Assembly (NCBI GenBank): GCA_022606425.2
Contig: JAHDVF020000050.1
Span: 496,001-560,000 of the forward strand
Length of the DNA: 64,000 nt
Reading direction: 5' to 3'
Origin: Lepidostoma basale
Taxonomy: Eukaryota > Arthropoda > Insecta > Trichoptera > Lepidostomatidae
Of this stretch, positions 39,523 to 48,734 are shown in pieces. Position 1 is the first letter of the stretch; each line of letters opens with the position of its first letter. The notes under the pieces were generated by a model, which worked only from the letters and a program-made list of their open reading frames with translations, made no database searches and was not told where the DNA came from. The position numbers were made by a program, and so were the translations under genes.

Positions 39523-40253
39523 TGATTTTTGAAAAGGAAGAAACCATGACAGTCTGCAACATTAGCGTGAATGGTGAAAATTTGGAGCAAGTAGTTGAGT
39601 TTGTGTATTTAGGTAGTATGTTTACAAGAGATGGGAGAGTGGAGAGGGATATTGAAAGAAGGGTTGGGGCAGGCAACAAAGTGAATGGTGCACTTAAAGT
39701 TGTCATCGCAAACAAAAACCTATCCAAAAAAGCTAGAATGGCAGTGCACAATGGTGTTCTTCTACCGACCCTTATGTATGGAAGCGAAGCATGGAACTGG
39801 CAAAAGAAGGATGAAAGTAGAATAAATGCAGTAGAAATGAGATCTCTTAGACGAATGTGTTGATACTCTGTGTATGATAGAGTGTCGAATGAAAATATAA
39901 GAAGTGAATGCGGTGCGAATGATGGTGTCATTAACAAAATAATGAAATGATCATTAAGATGGTTTGGACATATGGAAAGAATTAATGAAGAAAGAATGGT
40001 AAAAAAATTATATATTAATGATGTAAATGGTACCAGAAATAGAGGAAGACCGAGGAAAACGTGGCACGATCAAATAAATCAAATATTACATGTCGGCCAT
40101 GCGAGGAGTCAGAGAAATCGACGCGCGTGCATGACACGATGTATGAATGTTGAGGAATCGAGAGAAATACGTCAGGAAAGAAAGGTGTGGCAGTCCATTT
40201 TTTCTGCCTACCCCTTCGGGAAGACGGCGTGATGGTTAGTTAGTTAGTTAGTT
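39523..40253 (+). mobile_element. RTE-A LINE (A1), youngest-looking copy
   Basis: 731 bp, 5' truncated, plus strand. 39522-39863 is open: MIFEKEETMTVCNISVNGEN, EFVYLGSMFTRDGRVERDIE, RRVGAGNKVNGALKVVIANK, NLSKKARMAVHNGVLLPTLM, YGSEAWNWQKKDESRINAVE, MRSLRRMC, then a single-base stop (Gly codon to TGA). After a second stop the frame 39972-40232 runs MERINEERMVKKL to SAYPFGKTA. TTAG x5 tail. Flanks atgttttatatata (39509-39522 and 40254-40267), a 14-bp duplication. Good reference copy for the family. Confidence 0.93.
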
Positions 40254-40269
40254 ATGTTTTATATATAGA

Positions 40270-40753
40270 TTAGTTAATTAATTGAATAATTTTATTTGAT
40301 CAAATTAAATATTCGAACAGCCGTACGTGCGCCGGTGCGGTGCTCGTTCATTGTATGTGGCGCACTCTCATTACGTCGAGCACTCGGGAGTCTTGGCATT
40401 TCGTCACATAATGGTGATTGATCCGGATCCGATATTGACATCTGTTGTCGCCCTCAAAGTATATCGCCCCGTGTTTGTTCTGCGCTATCGGGTACCGCCT
40501 ACCCCCCCTCCACTCACCTCGTCGGAGAGTCCCCTCACCCGCTCGCCTGGAAATATTAATAAAACCGCTTTGAGATGAGCCGATCTCGATGCTTGCTCCG
40601 TACGTGATTTGAATTCAGTTATGGATATTGAAGATTCAATTTAAGGTCTTGTGTTTATGCACGACTATTAGAAACCACACGTAAACCTCATATACAAAAC
40701 AACAACAGCCACAAAGTTTCATCAAAAATAATTTAAAACAATTTTATTTTATT
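40270..40753. other. No gene seen
   Basis: Unique; 40320-40600 is GC-richer, with an 83-codon frame of no recognised type. Confidence 0.45.
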
Positions 40754-41440
40754 AATTGTTTCTCCTCGCTGCGTACTGCTGTACGGATGTGAGACTTGGA
40801 AGTCCACCGCGGACGTTATTGGTAAACTCCAGGTGTTTATAAATAGGTGCCTTCGCTCAGTATTCAAAACCTATTGGCCCCAAACAGTGTCAAATGCCGC
40901 TCTCTGGACTATGGCAGGCGAAAAGCCAATTAGAGAACAGGTCGCTAGACGCAAATGGCAGTGGATCGGTCACACTCTGAGACGGAACCCAGCCTGGGTG
41001 CACTAGACTGGTCCCGTATGGGGGGAAAGAGAAAGCGAGGCAGACCTAGAGCCACCTGGAGAAGAACCCTGCAGGACAAGGTTAAGGCAGCAGGCCTCAT
41101 TGGGATGATGTTAGACATCAGGCATGCGATAGAGTCGGGTAGAGAGGGTTCCTTGAGGCCCTATGCACAACGGAGGTGTGACAGGACAAAAAGAAGAAGA
41201 AGAAGAATTGTTTCTCCTCGGAGATCGACGTCTTTCATGTTAGTGAAAGTACGTTCAGAAGGCAAATACTCTTAATTCTGGAGAGTATCCTGTCTTCCTA
41301 ATGTTCAACCATCTCTTATGCGTTTCTGGTAGTATACTATACACAATATATTATTTTACCTGTTCTCAATAGATGCCTTAAAAATAAATTTTGTAATGTC
41401 TCTCGATGAAATAAACTGATTTGATTTGATTTGAACAATG
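40754..41440 (+). mobile_element. CR1-J 3' end, split by LINE-D
   Basis: 40761-40768 and 41213-41434 are CR1-J: coding end SSEIDVFHVSESTFRRQILL, LLILESILSS, then 3' region and (TTTGA)3 tail at 41421-41434. Very similar to 45131-45350. The 5' truncation lies just before the LINE-D site. Confidence 0.8.
40769..41205 (+). mobile_element. LINE-D with 15-bp target duplication
   Basis: 437 bp: LLYGCETWKSTADVIGKLQV, FINRCLRSVFKTYWPQTVSN, AALWTMAGEKPIREQVARRK, WQWIGHTLRRNPAW, then a shift, RGRPRATWRRTLQDKV, GMMLDIRHAIESGRE, and a gaagaagaagaag end. Flanks aattgtttctcctcg (40754-40768 and 41206-41220). The element inserted at the 5' edge of CR1-J. One or two frame breaks. Confidence 0.92.
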
Positions 41441-42050
41441 ATGTAAAACTCTATATAAAATAATTAATTTGTATGAAAACGTCTGTCTTCAAGGGGTTTT
41501 ATTAAGTTTTTTTTTTATGGAATGACATTCCTTAAAAAAAAAACTTAACGCCCTTCTAAGGTATTATAAAATGTTAACATTTGATAATGTTTTAAAAGGG
41601 CGAAACATATTTTTTTCTTCTGATTATAGAACTTGCGATCTGTTTATGCAGGATATCAACTTTCTTCCTGTGATGAAGACGGCCAGCCTTCCCCCCATCT
41701 CTTTGGTGGTCATCTCTCTCGTCCTGGTGGTCGACGGCCCTCCAGAGTCTCGTGCATCACATATTAGGAATTCTTGCTGGATCCATTCTCTCGATGTGGT
41801 CCCCCCAGAATTGTCTTCTCTGCCTACTTCATCTCACTATGTCTTCAATTTTGCAAGATTTGCGAATTTCTTCATTGGGTATCCTATCTCTAAGGGTTCT
41901 CCCCACAATAGGTCGCAATGTTCTCATTTCTGCAACTCTTAAGAGATGTTTGGTTCTGATAGTGTCTGCTCTTGCTTGCCGGCACAGGTTTAATAAAACT
42001 CCTAGAAGACAGACGTTTTCATTTATATTAACTTATTCTAGTTAAATTAA
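41440..42050. mobile_element. PLE-B palindrome split by LINE-C
   Basis: Left arm 41440-41560 (aaaacgtctgtcttcaaggg, ttttattaag), right arm beginning 41572 (ataatgttttaaaagggcga) and resuming at 41988 (taataaaactcctagaagac). LINE-C fills the gap. Confidence 0.7.
41612..41984 (-). mobile_element. LINE-C 3' end inserted in PLE-B
   Basis: Very similar to 28535-28900. Minus strand: SRHYQNQTSLKSCRNENIAT, VGRTLRDRIPNEEIRKSCKI, then EDIVRWSRQRRQFWGDHIER, and a degraded PGGRPPGRE-type end. Sequence breaks off at 41984. Confidence 0.83.
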
Positions 42051-42059
42051 TAATAATGA

Positions 42060-42265
42060 AAACATTTATTTTCTAAAAGTTTTTTTATATTTTACGAGAA
42101 TGACATGTTTAGCCTATGTCTAAAGTATTATCATTTTATAATGCTTTAGACAGGCGAAACATGTCATTTCCATAAAATATAATAAAACTTCTAGAAAACA
42201 AACGTTTTTATTCGAATTAATTATGAGTTTTACATAATTGTTTAAGAAACAATAAATAACATAAC
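42060..42265. mobile_element. PLE-B palindrome, second copy
   Basis: Arms 42070-42125 and 42130-42250 with cores at 42102 (minus, damaged) and 42135-42165 (plus: TTATAAT, GCTTT/AGGC, GAAA, CATG, TC). Confidence 0.65.
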
Positions 42266-42464
42266 AGTGGAAGTAGTTTATTAAAAAAACGTCGTTTTAT
42301 GAAATCATCACTTACATACATTATAAATATAATATCTGAATCATATGACATATTACAAATTATTGAAAACGTCTGTTTTCTAGAAATTTTTTTATATTTC
42401 ATGTGAGGGATATATTTCGCATGTCTAAGGCAAGATAAGGCCTGTCTAAGTATAACTAATGCCT

Positions 42465-42724
42465 AAAAGGCGGGCCATACTGTTTTAAACAAGCTCTCCA
42501 CATCGGTCTTCACCGGCGGCTTAAAACTGTGTAGACACTTGTTTGAAACCAAAATTCGTTTGACCTTCAACAAACTTTGTGGACGGACGCGCGTTTAAAC
42601 ACGCATTCCACGTGTGGAGAGCTTGTTTACAACAGTGTGTGGACGCTACACCAACCGTGGGCTCCACAGCTCTCCACCAAGGTCACCCCTGTGGAGAGTT
42701 TGTTTCAAACATTGTGGCACGGCC
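42465..42724. mobile_element. MITE-2 copy 3
   Basis: 260 bp, almost identical to copy 2. It sits inside a PLE-B remnant (42370-42770: atgcct | ttagacaggcgaagc). Confidence 0.85.
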
Positions 42725-42779
42725 TTTAGACAGGCGAAGCAAATATAAAATATAATAAAACTTAATGAAAAGAGACGTT

Positions 42780-43205
42780 TTCATACGTATTCATTATTTA
42801 ATATGAGTTTTACATCATTGTTCATGAAACAATAAAAATATTACTACATATGTACATATTTGGCACCCAGGGCACATTTTATCATACAAGTATATTATAA
42901 TACCTTCTGCTATCGTAGAAACCTTCGTATTTATTAGTGTGCTGCTTCATTTAAATAGTAATAGAAAGTGTGATTCCCAACACATGCCTCGGAGTTACTT
43001 ACTGATACTAAACTCAGAACAACGCGACTAACTTTACGGTTGAACCTTGAAACTTCAAAGGAAATCTCTGCTACAATGTTATGTGCGCCTGGTGAATAAT
43101 ACTTTCATGTATTGTGACAAAGTATTCTTTTGACGTGTTTTTTTTCTTCTTATTTAAGACATTTGTTAAAAATATTTGTAAAAAAAACAAAGCTTCCGGT
43201 GAGAT
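42780..43205. other. PLE-B end, then unique DNA
   Basis: 42780-42835 is PLE-B end sequence (gttcatgaaacaataaaa). The remainder is unassigned. Confidence 0.5.
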
Positions 43206-43207
43206 CT

Positions 43208-43493
43208 AAAAGTCGGGCCACACTGTGATAAACAAGCTGGTTTGAAACCAAAATTTGTATACTGAATGTTATTACTCAAACTTAAACCATGTTCTAGACG
43301 TAGTAAAAACGTCGATTTTAGTTAAACCGCGGATGTTTCTGCATACGGTTATCCTTTCAAACTATTCAACAAACATGGTACGTTTATCTCTCTTCCTCGC
43401 ATTATTTTACCCGGCGTAGAATGAGATAGATAGTCTGGCTCGTTGGTTGGAAACCGATGTTTTGTCACAGTCTGGCCCGCCTTTAAGCTACAA
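43208..43493. mobile_element. MITE-2 relative, divergent
   Basis: About 285 bp with inverted ends aagtcgggccacactgtga / tcacagtctggcccgcctt and TAA on both sides. It contains tttgaaaccaaaattt shared with MITE-2, but the interior differs. Its ends suggest a 3-bp TAA duplication. Confidence 0.65.
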
Positions 43494-43593
43494 ATGTTTT
43501 TGTATGTTTTTCGGTAATTTCTTTTGCTGTATAAATATTCCCAATAATTTGACACATTGGAATATGTAGCAAGTTGTTTTAGTCAATATTTTA

Positions 43594-44087
43594 ACTAACT
43601 AACTAACTAACTAACCATCACGCCGTCTCCCCGAAGGGGTAGGACTGCCACACTTTTCTTTCCTGACATATTTCTCTCGCTTCCTCAACATTCATACATC
43701 GTGTCATGCACGCGCGTCGATTTCTCTGACTCCTCACATGGCCGACATTCAATATTTGATTTATTTGATCGTGCCACGTTTTCCTCGGGCTTCCTCTATT
43801 TCTGGTTCCATTTACATCATTGCCATAAAATTATTTTACCATTCTTTCTTCATTCATTCTTTCCATATGTCCAAATCATCTTAATGATCCTTTCATTATT
43901 TTGTTCATGACACCATCATTCGCACCGCATTCACTTCTAATATTTTCATTCGACACTCTATCATACACAGAGTATCCACATATTCGTCTAAAAGATCTCA
44001 TTTCTACTGCATTTATTCTACTTTCATCCTTCTTTTGCCAGTTCCATGCTTCGCTTCCATATATAAGGGTCGGTAGAAGAACACCAT
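43594..44087 (-). mobile_element. RTE-A LINE (A1) with 11-bp duplication
   Basis: 494 bp. Minus strand: NGVLLPTLIYGSEAWNWQKK, DESRINAVEMRSFRRICGYS, VYDRVSNENIRSECGANDGV, MNKIMKGSLR (stop), later NDVNG, EARGKRGTIK-type and the terminal codons with a 13-bp gap, (TTAG)4 tail. Flanks tcaatatttta (43583-43593 and 44088-44098). Confidence 0.92.
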
Positions 44088-44450
44088 TCAATATTTTATC
44101 AATTATATATTCTTTAGGGTTAACATGTCGCCAAGTAGTTAAATACGCCGCTCAATTGAGCGGCTAGGCTGATAATAAAATGCCGGAATTCAATGAAGTG
44201 ACTAGGCCGGTTGTTGAATGAATTAAGATAGCTCAACGTTCAACGAGTTGGCTGCTTGAAAGCTAGCCCATCCCACCGCCACGGGGCTGCCGCGGCAGCC
44301 GCCAAGTCATTCTAATTTAGTTCTAATTTTTACCACTGCAACGCTAGCAGTCACCTTACAATATTATGTTCAACGGTTTCAGCAGTCGCCATTCGATAAC
44401 GTGTGTTGTTGTAGAAAGTGCTTTATTTGGAGTGAAATTAAACAAATAAA

Positions 44451-44475
44451 CCCAACCTAACCTAACCTAACCTAT
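44451..44475. repeat. Short (CCTAA)n, telomere-type motif
   Basis: Four tandem copies of the insect telomeric pentanucleotide (TTAGG on the other strand) within Rep-X. Too short to imply a former chromosome end. Confidence 0.8.
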
Positions 44476-44479
44476 TATT

Positions 44480-44550
44480 GATTTCACCGAGAATCGAACC
44501 CGGAGCTGGCGTGAGTCCAGCGTCTTAGCCATTGCACTACGGAGACCGCC
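44480..44550 (-). mobile_element. tRNA-like SINE head or tRNA pseudogene
   Basis: Minus strand: A-box-like tagtgcaatggctaag, a five-pair anticodon-type stem gctgg/ccagc with loop actcacg, T arm ccgggttcgattctcgg. The acceptor ends (ggcggtc and tgaaatc) do not pair, so it is not a functional tRNA. Confidence 0.6.
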
Positions 44551-45130
44551 GCTATACCGCTCTATTTTACTACTCATTAAATTATTACGCAAAAGCCAAA
44601 AACTTGTTAAGCAAAATCTTTATTTTATTTGTGTTCAAATAAATAAATTAATTCACGATAAAATAAAGTAAATAATTTTTATCGAAATTTATTTTACAAA
44701 ATATTCGTACATGCAATCCGGGGGGCTATGACTAGCGACTTATTTATAATTTTGCAGCCCTTTAGGTAAACGTTGCTTTCAACATATCGGCTATGCGTCC
44801 GTTAGCCATGTCATTGAATTCCGGCATTTTATTATCAGCCTAGCCGTTCAATTGAGTAGCTGGCTATGCGAGTTTAGCCCTTTAGTTAAACGTTGCTTTC
44901 AGCAAGTTGGCTAAGCGCCCGTTAGCCATGTCATGGAATTCCGGCATTATATTATCAGCCTAGCCGTTCAATTGAGTAGCTGGCTATGCGACGTTTAGCC
45001 ATTTAGTTTAACGTTGCTTTCAGCAAGTTGGCTAAGCGCCCGTTAGCCATGTCATTGAATTCCGGCATTATATTATCAGCCTAGCCGTTTAATTGAGTGG
45101 CTTATTTATCGGCGGAGACATACATATTCA

Positions 45131-45664
45131 AATCAAACCAAATCAAATCAGTTTATTTTATCAACAGACATTACAAAATTTATTTTTAAGGCATCTATTG
45201 AGAACAGGTAAAATAATATATTATGTACAGTATACTACCAGAAACGCATAAGAGATGGTTCAACACTAGGAAGACAGGATACTCTCCAGAATTAAGAGTA
45301 TTTGCCTTCTGAATGTACTTTCACTAACATGAAAGACGTCGATCTCCGAGGAGACCGCGTTCAGCAGACTAATTGTTCTTCCCACCGGTGTCACCAGAGG
45401 CAGATTGGTTCTGGCGGCCGATAGGTAAAACAATCTGTGCTGTCGCTGTCGGAGATATCTATCGGGGACAAAAAGCCGAACACCCTCCAGTACGGCCGAG
45501 TTCTCGAAGTATCCCCTCATTAATCTAAAGAAATGGGTAATTAGATGTCCATCTCTTCGAAGCTGTAGAGAATTGGTTCCGAGCATTCCCAAAAGAAATG
45601 CCGTGGGATAGAGCCAAGAATACCTCAGAAATATTAATACCTGCCGGTATGTGTTCGTAATCAA
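45131..45664 (-). mobile_element. CR1-J LINE: 3' end with open frame
   Basis: Minus strand 45664-45266, 132 open codons: RQVLIFLRYSWLYPTAFLLG, MLGTNSLQLRRDGHLITHFF, RLMRGYFENSAVLEGVRLFV, PDRYLRQRQHRLFYLSAART, NLPLVTPVGRTISLLNAVSS, EIDVFHVSESTFRRQILLIL, ESILSS, stop. A 135-bp 3' region and (TTTGA)n tail follow. This is the C-terminal end of a CR1/Jockey-clade reverse transcriptase. The frame looks intact. Confidence 0.88.
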
Positions 45665-45846
45665 ATTAATTGATTAATCTACCAGGAGTGCATGCCATTG
45701 TGAGAGGTATCGAGCTAAGCATGTAAGGGAGCATATTGGCATGTGTTCGTCAGCGATTGGGACTTAATGGAACGCGGATGAACATGTCACAATATTGTCA
45801 TTTAAACCCCAATTCGCAAGTAAATCAACATGTCTGGTGATTTGAC

Positions 45847-46381
45847 TAACTAACTACCTAACTAACCATCACGCCGTTTTTCCGGAGGGGTAGGCTGAGA
45901 GGATGGATCGCCACATTTTTCTATCTTGACGTAACTTTCGCACCTCTTCTACATTCACACATCGTGACATGCACGCTCTTCGATTGTTCCTACTGCGAAC
46001 ATGGCCTCCTTTCAGTAATTGATTAATTTGGTCATTCCATGTCTTCCTTGGCCTTCCTCGACTTCTTTTCCATTCACACTACTTGCATATATCTATTTAA
46101 TCATTCTTCCTTCATCCATTCGTTCCATATGTCCAAACCATCTTATTGACCCTTCTTGATTTTATTTATCACGCATTCATCCACTTTACATTCCTTTCTT
46201 ACTCCATCATTAGATATTCTATGATGCATTGTTTTTCCACACATCTTTCTTAGTGACCTCATTTCTACGGCATTTATCCTACTTTCAACTTTCTTCTGCA
46301 ACTCCAAGCTTCACTTCCATCTAGGGTCGGCACTAGAACTCTATTGTCCACTGCCATCTTTGCTTCAATCGATATATTTCT
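45847..46381 (-). mobile_element. RTE-A LINE (A2-like), divergent
   Basis: Minus strand: AKMAVDNRVLVPTLDGSEAW-like, KKVESRINAVEMRSLRKMCG, KTMHHRISNDGVRKEC, DECVINKIKKGQ, MVWTYGTNG-type shift, VKR RGRPRKTWNDQINQLLKGG, HVRSRNNRRACMSRCVNVEE, SILSAYPSGKTA, TTAG/TAGG tail. PLE-D inserted at its 5' edge. Confidence 0.83.
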
Positions 46382-46485
46382 AATTGAAAGTTAAGGCATT
46401 CACACTGGAATTCCATAGTAATCTACTTTGGGAATTAAAAAACATTGTTTTAACCACTTTTTAATAAAAAAATATTAAAATACAC

Positions 46486-46516
46486 GCCATGTTTCAGAGG
46501 ATATCTCCATCTTCAG
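46486..46516 (-). ncRNA. Hammerhead-like core, PLE-D left arm
   Basis: Minus strand: CTGAAGA, T, stem GGAGA/TCCTC-type, TGAAA, CATG, GC in place of TC. The cleavage-site dinucleotide is lost, so probably inactive. Confidence 0.45.
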
Positions 46517-46675
46517 GTGTAAAAATATAACAAAAACTAAACAAAGAAAGACTAATAAAAAACGCATTTAAAATTCAATACAAAAATTCAAAATTAAATT
46601 TTGAACTTGAAATCGAATTTTAAATGCGTTTTTTTATTAGTCTTTCTTTGTTTAGTTTTTGTTATATTTTTACAC

Positions 46676-46706
46676 CTGAAGATGGAGGTATCCCCTGAAA
46701 CATGTC
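46676..46706 (+). ncRNA. Hammerhead-like core, PLE-D right arm
   Basis: CTGAAGA, T, stem II GGAGG/CCCCT with a mismatch, GAAA, palindrome CATG, TC. Core intact. Confidence 0.55.
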
Positions 46707-46789
46707 GTGTATTTTAGTATTTTTTATTTATTAAAAAGTGGTTTAAACAATTTTTTTTTAATTCCAAAAGTAGATATATTTCTATTTGC

Positions 46790-47283
46790 GGAAAACAGAC
46801 GTTATCATTAATAAATCAAAATAATTAATATTTAGAAAAAAATCAGGGATTTGAATCTGAAAATCAGAAAGCCATTGTATTTGGAAATCTTGTTTAAGTT
46901 GGCGAGATATATTGTATATCGATCAAAGTAATTGATCGTTTATGTTCGTATTATTGTAGAAGCACCATTTTCCATCCATGATTTGAAGGTTAACACGGAA
47001 TGGGTGTAGCCTCGCCTCCATCACTCTTCCCCCTTCTCTCGAAGTCCTGGAGAGGTGTCTTATACCTGGAACTATAACCTCTATTTATGGGAATCTTTAC
47101 CTTTGTAATAATTAATTCCAAATAATTCCCTTGTTTCCAGATAGTCCTCTGTTGGTACAGTCATTATTTTGGTCTAATATTCCTGATAACTTATTATTTA
47201 TTTCAATGATCCCTTATATAAATAATGTTTTGCATTAGCGGGTTCCACCATCTTGTTATCGAACATTAATTGAGTTCAATTCA
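46790..47283. other. No gene seen
   Basis: Unique apart from a PLE-B-like phrase at 46795-46815. Confidence 0.5.
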
Positions 47284-47322
47284 CTAACTAACTAACTAAT
47301 TAACCATCACGCCGTTTCCCCG
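47284..47322 (-). mobile_element. RTE-A minimal tail
   Basis: Only about 20 bp of the RTE-A end (accatcacgccgtttccccg, reversed) plus (TTAG)4. Extremely 5'-truncated. Confidence 0.7.
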
Positions 47323-47394
47323 AAATGAAATAAAACAATAAAATAATAAAATTTTACTGAAATCTCTTGATGGAAGTTCATTTGAAATAATCTT

Positions 47395-47585
47395 CTTCTT
47401 CTTCTTTTGATAGATCTGACGATCTGTGACACAGAAATCATACCTCGTCGGATGATGAGATCCAGCTGTCCCTCCATCTCTTAGGCGGTCTTCCAGGTGG
47501 GCGGTGTCCGCAATGGATTTCATAAGCGGCTGTATATGCGAGTCTGTCACCATCCATTCGGGCTACATGGTCCCTCCATTTTAAA
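47395..47585 (-). mobile_element. LINE-C 3' end
   Basis: Minus strand: WRDHVARMDGDRLAYTAAYE, IHCGHRPPGRPPKRWRDSWI, SSSDEV, stop, then ggtatgatttctgtgtcaca and a (GAA)n tail. Nearly identical to 15050-15200. Confidence 0.83.
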
Positions 47586-47779
47586 TAATAATTAAATAAA
47601 ACGATGTTTTTTCTACTTCCACTTTTGTGTTTATTTAGACAGCGACCGGTTTCGCCAGGCTCGCTGGCATCCAAAACCACCAGTCTGTCGATGCCAGCGA
47701 GCCTGGCGAAACCGGTCGCTGTCTAAATAAAGACAAAAGTGGAAGTAGTTAAAAAACATCGATTTATTTATTTATTATT
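47586..47779. mobile_element. PLE-E palindrome
   Basis: Arms about 47590-47672 and 47688-47778 (cacttttgtgtttatttaga, cagcgaccggtttcgccagg). Hammerhead-like cores on both strands. A 13-bp repeat tgaaataaaacaa at 47326-47338 and 47780-47792 may be the duplication of a larger insertion that also includes LINE-C. Confidence 0.75.
47685..47717 (+). ncRNA. Hammerhead-like core, PLE-E
   Basis: CTGTCGA (one change from CUGANGA), T, stem II GCCAG/CTGGC with loop CGAGC, GAAA, palindrome CCGG, TC. Mirror copy at 47644-47678 on the minus strand lacks the CTG. Confidence 0.5.
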
Positions 47780-47898
47780 TGAAATAAAACAACATGTCTA
47801 AGTGATATTGCCACAATTTTTATTTTTATTTTAAAAGACATTCAATGATGTATAGAATATAATTTGTTACATTATGTATAGAATATAATATAATTTGT

Positions 47899-47993
47899 GA
47901 GTGTCACACTGCCTTTAGTCTGGTGTAAAATTCACGTGACAATAAAATGATAGATAGATTAGCTACCTATAACATGTCACGAGAATCAATATG
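47899..47993 (+). mobile_element. SINE-T 3' part
   Basis: ctgcctttagtctggtgtaa, aattcacgtgacaataaaat, gattagctacctataacatg. The tRNA head is missing. Confidence 0.7.
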
Positions 47994-48069
47994 ATAGTTA
48001 TACCCTTTACGTCGATTTGGCTCGCACTGTAATGATGTAAAGAGCGATTCAACAAAATAATAATAATAA

Positions 48070-48142
48070 CAATGTGGCTATCAATCCTCTCTGCCTACCC
48101 TTTCGAAGAAACGGCGTGATAATTAATTAGTTAGTTAGTTAA
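48070..48142 (+). mobile_element. RTE-A tail fragment
   Basis: VAINPLCLPFRRNGV-like codons then TTAATTAGTTAGTTAGTTA. Directly followed by the next copy. Confidence 0.7.
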
Positions 48143-48500
48143 TAAGAAAGAAATGTAAGGCAGATGACTGCATCATGAATAAAATTAAAAAAGGATCCCT
48201 GAGATGGTTCGGACATATGGAACGAATGGATGAGAGTAGAATGATTAAAAAGTTGTACACAAGCAGCGTGAGTGGGAAAAGAAGCCGAGGACGACCGAAG
48301 AAAACATGGCATGACCAAATTAATCAATTACTAAAAGGCGGCCACATTCGAAGTCGGAATAATCGACGTGCGTGCATGGTACGATGTATGAATGTAGAGG
48401 AAGCCCGAGAGGTATGCCAGAATAAGCCAGTGTGGCGATCCATCCTCTCTGCCTACCCCTCCGGGAAAATGGCGTGATGGTTAGGTAGGTAGGTAGGTAG
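48143..48500 (+). mobile_element. RTE-A LINE (A2) with TAGG tail
   Basis: A 100-codon open frame from 48175: MNKIKKGSLRWFGHMERMDE, KLYTSSVSGKRSRGRPKKTW, HDQINQLLKGGHIRSRNNRR, ACMVRCMNVEEAREVCQNKP, VWRSILSAYPSGKMA, stop. The tail is ggttaggtaggtaggtaggt, a (TAGG)n variant of TTAG. Well preserved, 5' truncated. Confidence 0.9.
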
Positions 48501-48734
48501 TTTCTTTCTTATTTTATTACTAGCTGACCCGACGAACTTCGTACCGCCTCAGAATCAATAAATGTTGTGTTAACTTATAAGCTAAATTTAATTCACCTTT
48601 TTATTGAATTACAATTAATACTTAAAATGAATTAAGTTCATGAAATGTGCAAAAGTCAAAATTAAAAATATGAATTACAATGGAATATAATTCACGTGGA
48701 AGCCTGCATTAATACCTACTTAAAATGAATTATA

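Larger units (their letters stand above)
44145..45115. repeat. Rep-X: foldback with 120-bp tandem units
   Basis: Right side: three tandem units (about 44755-44875, 44876-44996, 44997-45110; period 120-121 bp) sharing gttagccatgtcat, gaattccggcat and attatcagcctagccg. Left side: one inverted unit at 44150-44240 (ggctaggctgataataaaat, gccggaattcaatga). Between them lie a tRNA-like stretch and an (AACCT)n run. Could be an unclassified DNA transposon with subterminal repeats. Confidence 0.75.
46382..46772. mobile_element. PLE-D palindrome with 11-bp target duplication
   Basis: 391 bp. Arms about 46424-46575 and 46615-46770 are inverted copies (atttaaaattc, gtctttctttgtttagtttt, cacctgaagatgga). 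Flanks gatatatttct (46371-46381 and 46773-46783). Both arms have hammerhead-like cores. About 40 bp at the left has no counterpart on the right. Confidence 0.83.

Noticed and set aside
44451..44475. Telomere remnant or chromosome-end fusion
   Set aside because: Only four pentanucleotide copies, inside a dispersed repeat.
44480..44550. Functional tRNA gene
   Set aside because: T arm and anticodon-type stem are good, but the two acceptor strands do not pair and it lies within a repeat; better as a SINE head.
48478..48500. (TAGG)n as telomeric repeat
   Set aside because: It is the 3' tail of an RTE-A copy, a variant of its usual TTAG tail.
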